A stretch of 64,000 nucleotides of DNA from Channa striata (lineage: Eukaryota; Chordata; Actinopteri; Anabantiformes; Channidae): assembly GCA_033026295.1 (NCBI GenBank), contig CM065184.1:13891501-13955500 (forward strand), read 5' to 3'. How positions within the stretch are numbered: position 1 is the first letter of the stretch; every line of letters starts with the position of its first letter. The position numbers and the translations under genes are program-made. The notes beneath the pieces are model-generated. The model was not told the DNA's origin and made no database searches. It saw only the letters and a program-made list of their open reading frames with translations. Below are positions 23,277-35,105 of the stretch, in pieces.

Positions 23277-23672
23277 CACTGTTATCAGAGCGTCTGGCTC
23301 TGCGTGATGACACACATTACACACGTTACTCTGGGCATAACAGTCATTCCAAGTCACTGTAGATCCCAGGAAATGGAAGCTTGGGCCCAACACATGCTCA
23401 CCTGATGCTAAAAGCGACAATCATGTGCCATCTGCACTTTTCCTTTCCTCTGGAGGTGTTGTATTGCCTTTACTTACTGATCTCATTTATTGGAACCAAA
23501 CAAGCGTGGCATGTCTCCATCTACATATTTTTCTCTCTGTTCTGTTTTAATGTCCTCCTCCCTCCTGACTATAGTCCCAATTCAGTGGGAGTTATCATAG
23601 CCGAGTACTTAAAATGCCTGGAGATGAAGTCATTCAGTGATAACACGTTGCATTTTTCTTTTGCAGGTTTTC

Positions 23673-23696
23673 GTGTGTGTGTGTGTGTGTGTGTGT
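23673..23696. repeat. (GT)12 microsatellite
   Basis: Perfect GT run of 24 nt. Confidence 0.95.
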
Positions 23697-24228
23697 TGTG
23701 TGCTCCCAGCCAGCGACTTGGTTTGACTTTGACTGTTCTCTGATCCTCTGTGCCCTCTTCCCTCTCTGTGCGTGGCCTATCATTAGAGCTATACTTAGCC
23801 ACGCTTATCAGTTCTGCTTGTGCCCTTGGTAAGACCACAGATGTTTAAAGGCTTGGAATAAGTCAGTGCAAGTGTAGACATGGGATCTCAGATACACAGA
23901 CGCTGTGTCAGAAATTCACGCTGACGTGAGGCAAAAATGTCTGAAGGAATCAGGCAAGAAACTCCTCTTTATAAAAGTTCATGTTACATCATTTAGAATA
24001 AACTTTCTCCGTGATATTCATTTGTGTGGAGCGCTGTGGATCAGACTGTTCTGACAAAATAATAAGTGAGCATTAGTGAAAGATGTTACTGTTGAATACA
24101 GTGAGTCCTTTTTGGAAGGAATAAAGGAGTTAAATGCTCAACCATGAGCCCTGACACGTGGAAGGATATATGACAGTGTTTTTATTGTTTTATTATACAT
24201 ACACATGAAAAGATAAAAATGAAAATTA

Positions 24229-24367
24229 CATCAGTGCAAAAGTTTGCTTGTCTCTCAATTGATAAAATTAATTAATTCTGATGAAGGAACAACTATAATA
24301 TCTGAATATGATGTTGATGAAAATAATTCATTCCCCATAAGGGGATGTAAACTTTTGCACTCAACTG
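24229..24367. mobile_element. Short Tc1/mariner-type non-autonomous element (MITE-like)
   Basis: The right end, read on the minus strand, is CAGTTGAGTGCAAAAGTTTA, a Tc1-type terminal sequence. The left end on the plus strand reads CATCAGTGCAAAAGTTTGC, sharing GTGCAAAAGTTT with it in inverted orientation. Both ends abut TA dinucleotides (24227-24228 and 24368-24369), the Tc1/mariner target duplication. The 139-nt interior is AT-rich and non-coding. The left end is partly degenerate. Confidence 0.6.
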
Positions 24368-27300
24368 TATGTATTAACTATTGGAGTTTATTTCCAACTA
24401 TTTTTTCTATTCTGTGCTTAGTAATAGCATTGTATGTAAAGGGTTGAAGGCCCGGGAGGGTTTTTTTTCCAGTGGAAGGGTCCAACAGAGTTTACACAGG
24501 TGTGAACACAGTGCAGGGTGGTAGCTGCACATGTCTTGTATTATTGTCTTGATGATGCCTTTTGTTGTCAGGACACAATGGGCAGTTATTGAAATGTCAG
24601 AAATCTTTGACCCAATGTGAATTAGACAGTTTTATCACAGACATTTTGAATTGTCATAACAGGTAAAGCACATGTGTTACTGACGTCATCGACGGCCCTT
24701 TTCTCTTCATACTGTATGTCTACAGTACCAAGGAACTTTTATAATTCTGTATAACTTTTATAATCTAAACTTCCTAGACTTTTTTGCTTAATTAGATTTC
24801 TTTTCTGGACTGCGTGGGCGTGTACAGATGGTGCTCGATTGACAGAGGCCTAATTATCTATGACATGGAAACCACCTGCGTGACAGTGTAGGGCCTTTAA
24901 GCAAAAATAAATGAGAGAAAATGATCATCTGTGCATGATTATGCAAATAAAAGTTGGCGCTTGCGTCACAAAACCATTTTTGCCACCGCTGTCATTCTAG
25001 TAATAGAACTGAGTCCTATATTGAGAGCAGAAGCACAGCGTATTCATTTTATGCCTCACCAGGTGTCTGTGCTTGCCAGCGTGTCAGCCGTCTATGTGGC
25101 TCACGTCTATTCAAGATAAACCATATATTTTAATATGTCAAGGCTTCGTCCAGTTCTTCCATGACTCCTCATTTTCAGGTAATGTAACTTTGTTGAACTT
25201 TGGTGTACAATGCTGGAAAGTTGTTCTGTCTCATTCATGTCTCATGCAGTAATCCCTCATGGCTTTTAGTCATGTGTACAGCCTTTTCAGCCTTGGACAT
25301 TGGACATGGCTGCTCCATGTGCTGGAGACTCTGTGCTCTGTTATGTTGTTGAAAGGTTGCTTTTAGTTTGTTTAGAGTGACTCATTCTTTATTACCCTAT
25401 GTGACTTCATGAAATTTGCATCTGTTCAAAGGTTTTATTTTTTCTGATGGTTTGGTTTCAGAGTTGTACATAAAAGATTGATAAAAGGCCTCTGAGCACA
25501 TTGTGTTCATGTTTTGTACCAGTTTCATTTGGCACAATGCCTCTTTTCCGTACTGAATAGTTGCACGTCATTGTCCCTCCTGTAAATGTCTGTAATCACC
25601 CAGAGAAACATTCATTAGCCCGTAATATTATGGCTGAGTCTTTAGGCGTGAGACTGCACTGGTATTTTACCTGCTCAGACTTAGAGAGGCTGGTATTCAA
25701 AGACCGAGTTTGCATGCCAGGATCAACTGCATCTAACAACACCAACAATCATTGGATTTCAATGTGCTATGGTGGCTGTCTGCGTTCAAATCAATTTACC
25801 CAGGAGGCATTATAATATATCTATCCACAGCCACAACCACAAAGCATTCAGTCCAGCTTTCCCAAAAGTCTCCTAATGTGACTAGCAGATTCAGATTCAA
25901 ACAACTTGATTAATCCCAGCGACAGATTGCTTAAGAAAGATTACTTTATTGATTCAGACGCTCTTCCCATCCAATTTCATCATCTAATTACATCAGCTGA
26001 CCTAATAGTTCTTAACCCTGTGAAAAGCTGGCACAAAGCCAATAACAGTGGGCTGATGTGACGAGAGAACGTGAGATGCTTGTTCTCTCTGGCCTCATGC
26101 AAGATTGTTTGGTACTCTACAAAAATATGTTGCCTTAGGAAATAGTAGTGTTTGGGTGAAGTTTTGGTCAAGAGTGAGTGGAAAGGAAGGAAGAACAGGA
26201 AAAGAGGGAAGTTGGGCAGAGAGGAACTTGACCTCACAGTGTATTGTCCATTCACAGTGGATAAATCCGTCAGGAACACGGGCTAATAAAAGCTTAATGT
26301 GCAGACTATGCTTTATATTCAGAGCTCAGCTTGTGTGTGAGGTAAAGTCACGTCCCTCGTTCTTCACTTCTCAGGCCTGTGTGCTGTGAGAAGGACTGAG
26401 TCAGTGCTGGTATAGGTTGGATTCAAACAACAAACCGGTGCTGTGGCACCACCAATAATCCAGTGGGTGTGGCCTTGGATGTTAGTTATGGCGTAAACGC
26501 TTGTGTTGTTATATTTACTGGGAAACATTCTTGCAAAGGTTTAAATGTCACTTAAGGCTCTTTAAGTGTAGAGAGTCTTATACAAAATCCTGTATTTTTC
26601 AATAAACATGACATTTTCAGTGATGTAATATGCTTTGTCATAGGCATCAGAAGGCATAAAAAATTAAAAAAGAATCACTGTACAGATGTAAATCAGAAAG
26701 AAATGCTGCAAATAATGTAGGTTCAGGGTTAGGTGTGAGTTGAAAACAAGCTAGATAAAATATAGTTTGACATTTTGGGTGTTAATATGTTACAAATGAA
26801 GCTGGATTGGGCAGTGGTTTCATATTTATATAATTATATTGAATTGGATGATTCTGAATAACATGAAGGGGCTGCGTGGACTCATCACACCACTGAGATC
26901 CGACAGTCCGCTGTGGATGTCTGTGCAGCTGCCTTTAACTTGTGGTCTGGTGGACGAGCACCAGAACTTATAAGATCGGCTTATAGAAAAGTTTCAGTGT
27001 CAGTTCCCTTGTGTCCTGTTAACACATTAATAAGCTGAATAGTTAATTTGAGCGTAGTGTTTCACTAGTCTATTAGTAAGAGTTTATTGCCTATTTAGAA
27101 AGTGAATTGGTTCTAACTGAAAGCTTTTCTATAGGAAGGTTATTCCTATATAAAATTATGAATTTTTTACGAATAGTTTGACCTTTTTTATTTCAAAAAG
27201 TCACTTGCTTCACCATGTGGCAAAGCTCCATATCTGTATATCATATTTCTTTAGAGCCCACTGACATTCAGGCTAAATTAGTACATTGCTGGCAGCTGGC

Positions 27301-29452
27301 AGATGTCCTGTAGTTCTTCACGGTTGAATTTGCGTCTTCAATCAATAATGTGACTTTTCTGTGCTTTCTGAGACGTTAGATTATTCTTCACACAGAGTTT
27401 TGAGCTGCTGTCTGCCCTGCCTTCAACCCCAATCTACATAAATGACTCTAATGACTAAGCTGACAGTGATTGACACCTGTGCTGTTGCCTGTTGACACTT
27501 ATCAGCCTTTGCAGCCCTCGTGGCCAATCGAAAGGTGAGGATTAAATGGGGCCGTCAAACACACACTGCAGTCTTCTTCTCACTGTGCGGTATGACTGAT
27601 GGTTATGTATGGGTCGGAGAGCAGAAGTGACGCGTCAGGCTGTGCATGACAAACACATACAGTACATGAATCTGATAATGTGATGATGATGATATAATAT
27701 CGTTTACATAAGTCCTGCTAATGTGTCTGCTGCTCAGGATCTTGTGGATGAGTCAGGTCAGATGGTGAGGACTGTTTAAAGTTCATCTCTGCGTCGTGAC
27801 TAGTATGACTCAGTATCTTGGTTCTGTGCATATTCTAGATTAGTGGAGCACTACAAAACTACATTTTCCATCATTTATGAAGCTGTCAAATTGTCTACTT
27901 TTGAGGAAAAAAAAATGTTGTGCATGTAGAATTAGCTGGATTTAATTTGTTTTATAGAGGCATCACACGAAACAACGTGGTGTAATTAGTGTGTAGAAAC
28001 CCTGCGCGTTAGCCTTTAGTTCTGCTGCTAATGTACTATGGGTTGGGTCGGACCCTGCGCTGTCATTTATCATCACAGACACTTATAAACAGGACATACT
28101 GTAATGAGGAGCTGGCAGTGCTTGTGTGCTTTTACTGCAGGCACTTAGCAGAAAATGGTTGACTGACTGGAACCAGTATGCTGTCAGCCATGAAATGAGT
28201 AGGGGAAATTGAATTTACACTGAATCTCAAAGAGAACCGAAAAAAAAAAAAAAAACCCAGACAAAAGTCACTTTTTCATGAGGAGCTGAGTGCTACGCAG
28301 GGTCGGTTCTCTTTATTATCCCCTCTGGTGATCTCCTGGCATTATAGGGCAGCAGCATACACACTGAAAATTGCTACTTGAGTGTGTAGATACATTTCTT
28401 GTATCCGGAACTGTTGGCGTTAGTCTTCAGAATTAACACCTGATTACCTATTAATGATCACTTTTGCATAATGTAATGTTTACTTGCCCTCCTCTGCTCT
28501 GCTTTCCTCTGGCAGCTCACTGGGTGGGGCTCCTAAAAGATGCCCAATGAAATATTAAACTCACCCATGAAGGCTCTGTTCTCTCCACCCACACACCCAT
28601 CAGCACACACAGAAACAGTCAAACTGCGGACAGATCAACCTCTGAAGAACGTCTTCCTGTTTGCACTGCTCTACTCTCTACACTACTTTCAGTTTTGATG
28701 ATAAATGAAACAAAGGGCAGAGTGGTTCTTGTCTTAATGACTGACTCTGGGATGAAAGGATTCCGCTTTAGTTCGCTGAGTTAAGGTAATATTTTCTACT
28801 TTTTATGAATAAAAAAATGAAAAGGATTTCTGTGATGCAGTTTTGTGCCTGTCTGTGCCTCTCGTGGTTCAGTAGCTACAACATGCCGTGTGCACGCGCT
28901 GTAGCAGCAGGTGACCACACCAGAACTTTTCCCATGTTTTTCGGTGTCATTTGATCTGCCTCAGTTCGTACACAACATTACCGAGCCCTCTGCGCTGTCT
29001 CACTGGCCTAGTATCACTTAGCATCAGTGCAGCTCGGCCCAGTATTGCTTTCACTCAATACACATTAGGCGAGCGTCAGTGTTGCTTTCATCCCTGTCTC
29101 ATTCTATTAGCCCGCTCTAATGCCACTCTGTTCATCTCTTCTGGGAGAAAGCTTTGACCCTCTACAACCCTTTCTAGATGACTGGTCCACTTATGACTCT
29201 ACTGAGACACTGGACTCTCAGTACACTGTATGTAAATGAACTGCACTTGGTTTAGATTCAGTAGCAGGTCATTTGGGCAGCATTTGCACTTGACTGGTTC
29301 TACATACTCATTCTTTGATCAGATACTTAAACATTTTGCAGGCCTACAGCATGTATATTTAATATATTGCATCTCTTCCACTGTAGATTGTGATAAGACT
29401 TTAAATTTGTTAAGTCATCACTGACTGAGACAACAGTGAAACTGTTCTTAGA

Positions 29453-29454
<2 letters not shown>

Positions 29455-29491
<37 letters not shown>
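29455..29491. repeat. (GT)18 microsatellite
   Basis: Perfect GT run of 37 nt. Confidence 0.95.
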
Positions 29492-29492
<1 letters not shown>

Positions 29493-31359
29493 ACCATGTG
29501 AGGATTTTGACACACATTTATGTAACTATGCATCCATATTGATTGGTTCTGCACAATGGAAGACAGTTTTTTCTCCACGATGGACAGGAAGATATAGCTA
29601 GAAGGAAGGTAGAACAGACGAGTTGCAAATTGCAGCTGTTTTCCTCATTACACTGACAATGAACAAGTGCCAGAGATGAGATTTCATCTTTTCTTGCTCT
29701 CTCTGCTCAATCGCTCCATCCCTGTTTTTCTCCACTGCATGTTTCCTTTCTTAGTTATCTCCATCATGCAGCTTAACAACTGTCCACATGTTTTGCTTGT
29801 TAAGTCAAATAAATGTTTAAACCTCTGCCTTTACACACACACACATGATGCTGCTGTGGTTAGAGCTGCAAGTTGCTCAGCACAGGAAATGGTTAAGCTA
29901 CCAGTATGAAAATAATAGCTGAAGCCCCACTGTAAAGATTTTATTGTGGTTAAAGCGCCTTGGCAATTCTAACCTTTTAATGCCATGACATAGTTTGTGT
30001 TTGTTAAAGATGAGTCATGACTGAAAGGATTAAAAAGCACCTACCAATACAAATGCTATCACAAGAAAAATCAACATTAACATTAAAAAAAACCCAAATG
30101 GCAGAAAATTACATAAATGGAAATGAAGATTTAAACTTAAACACACAATTTTCTTATTTTGTCTTTAATGTCACCCTGTAGAAAATTGTTTAGTAGAAAT
30201 GGTGAGACACAGTAGAAAGGAAAGTGAATAAATAAGAGCAGGGGCATATGTAAAGACTAGTATAATGTTCTATGCATATTGCTGTATATTGAGCTAATAT
30301 GCAATATACCTGTCATCAGTAGCTGCTCTGAAACACTATAACTGCTTCTTGGTGCTGTCTAAAAGAGACAATAAGTTTATCTGTTTTTTCACGTTAAATT
30401 TAAATTTCTTACAGAAAAGTATTGAAAAAAATACTGTGGCTTATAAGGCTATTTATATGGAAATACAGAAATATGCATGGATCCCTTCAGGAAATTCATA
30501 TTGTTCCGGACCTCCTTCACACTCTATCCTTCTCTCTGTTTCCACAATCTGAATAAAATTAAATAAAATCATCCCCTCCCAAAGCAAAGGTAAGAGAGAA
30601 AAGATGGAGGTAGCGGGACGTGCTGCTGTGTTGAGAGATGGTGCTGCAGGTTTGCAGTGATAGGGAACCATGAGCGCTGGTAGACGGGACAGACAGGGAT
30701 AAACAGCGGGATGGGGGATTTACTGTGTGTAGTAGAGCACCTCCATTCATGCGTAGCCCCAATGACCCAATAGATCATCGCCCTCGGGCTGTCGCATCCT
30801 ATCTGCATCCATCCTGTTACTCCTGAAGAATGCATCTCCTCAGTGTGTGCGCAGTGCATACAGTAAAAGAGTTGCCAGAAGAGTAATGAATGACCCAACT
30901 CTCGGAGATCCGATTTTTCAGCCTCCCTGCATATCTGTCATGAGCTCCCAATGTGGATGTCCTTCAGAAAAGAAGTAGGACCGAATGGCCTCAGTGACAG
31001 ACACAGTGTAAGCCCCGAGTTCCTGTACGACAGAGTAAGAAAAGGTGTCACCTCACTTTTCCTGCTCATTTCACACACTAGGATCGCGGCTGAGCTCTTA
31101 CTAAGTTGCAGGCCTGACAGAAGCTGTCTCTGTGGGAAACACCTGTCTATTGTCTATGTGTCACTCTCCTCCCCATTTTAGCTCTAACAATATCTGTCTG
31201 TCTCTTTCTATGCCCTTCCATCTCTTGCTTGGCGAAACCCTGAGGAAAACCCCACATGCATAAGGTGTTATTGGACGTCAGCCATCGCTGTTCATCTGTT
31301 CCATACCTCAGACAAGATGTATATGACGTGGGACAACGAGAGACAACATATTTATTTTT

Positions 31360-31377
31360 TTTGTTGTTGTTGTTGTT
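31360..31377. repeat. (TTG)6 microsatellite
   Basis: Six tandem TTG units preceded by a T run. Confidence 0.9.
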
Positions 31378-33625
31378 CACCAGTTGTCGCTGCAGTGTAG
31401 GATCCAGACCAGAAAATGTGGTTTAGTGCAGACATTGCACTTGATGTTAGTGAAGCTCTGGGACATTTATTTACAGCACTGCAGCCGTGGGGGTGGGGCA
31501 GGCCTTCAAATTTGAGCGTTTGACAGATGGTCTGCAGGGTTTGCTGCCCCGCTCTGAATGTGTGTCAGTCAGTCAGGATGTTGTTTATCTGTGGTTCTCT
31601 TCAGCTGACCTGTGTCTTTGCTCAGCTTTGGGAAATACAGCTGGGTATCAGCCCCAGTGTGTGAGTATTTTAAATACATTTTGAATGCATTTCTGCAGGT
31701 GAATTAAACAGCGCTGCTTTTGGCATCACTACTAAAATGTTGGAACACCGGAATTTAAAAAATGGACACGTTGGGAATGTTTACATATTGCATATTTTGA
31801 CGTTTTTTTTACGTCTCTTTTTTGGTCACACTAATTGTATGTTTGTCTTAGCCTTTGAATGTATAAAGTCGAGATTCAGAGTGATTAAAAAGTAAAAAGT
31901 GAGTGTGTCTCTTTGGACATGAATGAAATTTGAGAGGTTCTGGGACCACTGACAAATGCAAAAGAGCCTTAATCTAATTGTTAGTCATTGAACACAGACA
32001 CAGACACAGTTATCACCCCCACCCTGGGGCAAAGAGGCTTTTGTGGCCCTGCTTGCACATGCTGACCTGATTTTGTGTGTGATTGTGTGTTTTTGTGTTT
32101 GTACCCATTTGTGTTTATGAAGCAGATTAGGATGTTGGTGTAGCCAGACACTTCTGTGGTGAGTGTGTCAACTTTGATTGTGGACACGTGTCTGTGCAGG
32201 GGAATGTGGGACAGTGTAGAGTTGTTTTTTTTTTTTTTTTAGGAGACTCCTAATGTAACGCAACACACCACCCCCATCTCTGCCAAAGTTGAGTGGATTA
32301 TTGCTTCAGTATCTGCCTTTATGTCTTGTGCAGTTACACTCATAGACCCACGGAACAGCTCGGTTTGTTCTGGAGCAACAGCCGAACAGGCTTTTCTTAA
32401 AAGTTAATTAGTTGTAAATATGAATACAATGCAACAATAGGTACGTTTTGTAAAACCTGCTTTGATTCCTGATGCGGAAGAGTTTACTGGGTGTAAACCA
32501 CATAAGCCATCTGGATCACAGCAACTTGTCAATTCATAAATGTCTGGCACACAACAGATGGATGTAACACACAGGTGCACCAACAACATCTCACATGGCT
32601 GATTGGATAAATGAGTCAAACAATGGGCGAACGGAAACTGCGATCCCATTGGCTTTATGTGCCGTACGTTTTTCATTCACTATTCACAACATGCTGGACA
32701 CCTTCCGAGCTCTGGTTTCCTCTGACTATCTGCCCATTTTTTTGTTGGCCAGCCACACTGGTGCCATATCCTCCAAAACTAGTGCCAGCTACAGTACAGG
32801 TCACATCCTGTGTGAAAAGCCTTACAGCTCATTATTCTATTAACTTATCTGTCAGTTTCAATAACTACACTATTTTTGAAGATAATGTGAATTGCCTGGT
32901 TTTACACAGATCATAACAAGCACTAGACGGAGTCGTTTACATCATTGCAGTCAGCTTTGATTAAAGTTACAGGTAGTAACAGTTTAATTAAAGACGCTTC
33001 ATAGTGAGCATGTGATATATGTGGCTGTTAAACTGTGGAGTTGTTTAGAGACTCATTTGGCGTTCGTGTCTCTCATGTGGCCATGTGAATGCATCAAGAC
33101 AGACTTGCCGTGACAAAGTCTCCAGTCACCCTGTAAGCCTCCCAGATTAATCCCTAATGCTCCTCACAGTCTGCGATCTTTTGAAAAGGAGACGCATGCA
33201 AACCCTGCAGCAGGTGGATGGCACTAGCCTTTGTATTATTCGTCTGTTGTAGATAATTATACTCACTAATGAGGACATTTGTTAATGTGTGTGTGTCTGA
33301 CTGCAAATGATAGTTTGTGTTTCTCAACTGCATTTGACTTTTAGCTTAAGTAAAAAAAAAACTCAAGTGCACAATTTTGACCATTCAATGTAGGATAACG
33401 AAACAAATCATTTTTGGTTAGAAAAAGGATGAAAACAGAGTTTGAACCAAAGAAAGACTGGATCGCTGTAAGGTACAATGTTGGTTTGATTTGAATTATA
33501 TTTCATATACTAGATTCAGGTCAGAAAAACATCAGCTGCTGACATTAATGAGGACTTTTGAAGGCAGTCTAGAACCTTGCTTGTCAGTGTCCCATGTCAA
33601 TCTGTCTTTCTGCTTCTTTCCCCAG

Positions 33626-35105
33626 CTGTGTGTGATTCCATGCTCTTCCATGCCTGTGTTGGCATCTAATGGAAGAAAAAGTTCTCTTCAGATCTACCAT
33701 GGTATCCAGATTGCCCAAGTTCGGCGGACGCTCCTCAACAGGTGGTGCTAGCCCCTTGTCTAATGGTGCCACGCAGCCAACCACCCCCACTCAGGATGGT
33801 AAGACTGCTCACCCAGGAACACGGCCAAACGGTGTGATCCGTGCCTCCGCTTTTTCCTTAAAATGGAAGAAAGATGAGGCACAACCCCCTCTTCCCCCAC
33901 CACCCCCACTAGTCCAGGGGAGGGAAGTGAAGACAAGAGTCTTACACAGCTTTCCTCGCTAACAAAAGAGGTGAAGAATGGCGCTCCAGGGACTCCCAAG
34001 ATCAGGCGGTCAGGTACTTTGACGGTCGCTGTCTCCAGCCCCAAGACCATACCCAAGCAATCCTTAAAGTTAAGTCCTGCAGTAGGGAGCAAGCTAGGCC
34101 AAAGCCCATTCAATGGAGTACCTAAAATGGGCCATAATGGCTCCAGCGTTCCTGCTCGGACTGGGTCAGAGTCCCGCCTTTTGCGGCCAAAGTTAGGCTA
34201 TAGCTCTCCAAGAAGCAGCTCTCAGGACAGCCTGTCCCCGTCCAGTGACAGCCTGAAGACTTTGGCACTTGACAGCATCGTGCGTTCAAATAGCTTCACT
34301 CACTTCAAGCAGATTCCCTCACCCACAGACCAGCAAATGACACGGTCCTTCTCCTTTAACCGGGCTGTGGAACTAGCCAAGCCTCTGGCCAACACTCAGC
34401 TCCGGCCTCCTCGTAGTACTTTCCTTAAACCCCCCCAGCTCGGCAATGGAAAAGTGGGTGTAGGACTTGGAGGCCTGAATTGCAGCCTTGGAGGTCCAGG
34501 TGGGGGACTTCAGTACAGCAAAACTCATCCAGCTGCCTCCTCTCTGCCTTTGTCCTCAATCCCTCCAGCTCCCAGTACTCCCAAATCTCTGAAGAAGCCT
34601 CTCCTCCCCAGCAGCGTGTTTACCAAGCCTCTGGGCAGCATTGGAGGGACTTTGGGCTTCAGGCTTGCTCGGTCTGGGCAAGCCAAACAGCAGAAACCTC
34701 TGATTCCAGATCGGGTCAAGGGGGATGTCAGATCTCCGTCTGCTACTGAGTGTGGAAGCCTAACAGGAATAGCAGTAGACACTGAGTCAGCTGGTGAAGC
34801 TGAAAATACAGACTCTCACAGTGACAGTAATGGAAGCTCTGCAGGTGGAGGAGGAAGAGAAAGGGGAAGTGATGTGCAGAAGCAGGGCCCTGAACAGGCA
34901 GCAGGCGAGACTCTGGAGGACATGTCCTTATCTTCTGTGTCCTCACTGGACAGAGGTGACACCAGCGAGGACTTTCTGGATGAGTGGGACAACGTGGCAG
35001 ATGTGCTTAGTGATGGGGACCCGCCTGACAATGGCAGCACTACCCAAACCAGCCAGCACAGTTTGCTCAGTGAAACCAATGACTGGGATGCTATAGATTT
35101 GGCAG
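33626..35105 (+). CDS. ccser2: ccser2 exon 2 (start codon; apparent frame break)
   Basis: The acceptor is TTCTTTCCCCAG|C at 33624-33625, the start ATG is at 33669 and the donor TTGGCAG|GTAAAT is at 35106. Frame 0 runs from 33669 to a TAA at 33960-33962. The conserved remainder is in the frame one base behind, which is open from 33878. The change must fall in the C-rich tract, where three runs of five C occur (33885-33889, 33894-33898, 33903-33907). One missing base there would explain everything. After the tract the frame gives Ser/Pro/Thr-rich sequence and then KNGAPGTPKIRRS, as expected for this family. Two out-of-frame ATGs (about 33638 and 33648) precede the start. Confidence 0.88.

Larger units (their letters stand above)
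22602..33625 (+). other. ccser2: ccser2 intron 1
   Basis: Intron of about 11 kb. It contains several TG/CA runs in its first 1.1 kb, a MITE-like element near 24.3 kb and a TG run near 29.5 kb. It also contains a short sequence around 25886-25935 resembling the tail of a common fish retroelement. Open frames within it are short and unconvincing. Enhancers would be expected in such an intron but cannot be identified from one sequence. Confidence 0.6.

Noticed and set aside
25886..25935. Sequence like a fish retroelement tail (ATTCAGATTCAAACAACTTG then ATTAATCCCAG)
   Set aside because: Similarity is suggestive but too short and diverged to annotate as an element.
33799..33912. Intron ending at the first AG (CCCCCACTAG) of ccser2 exon 2
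   Set aside because: Its length of 114 nt is a multiple of three, so removing it leaves the frame break unresolved.
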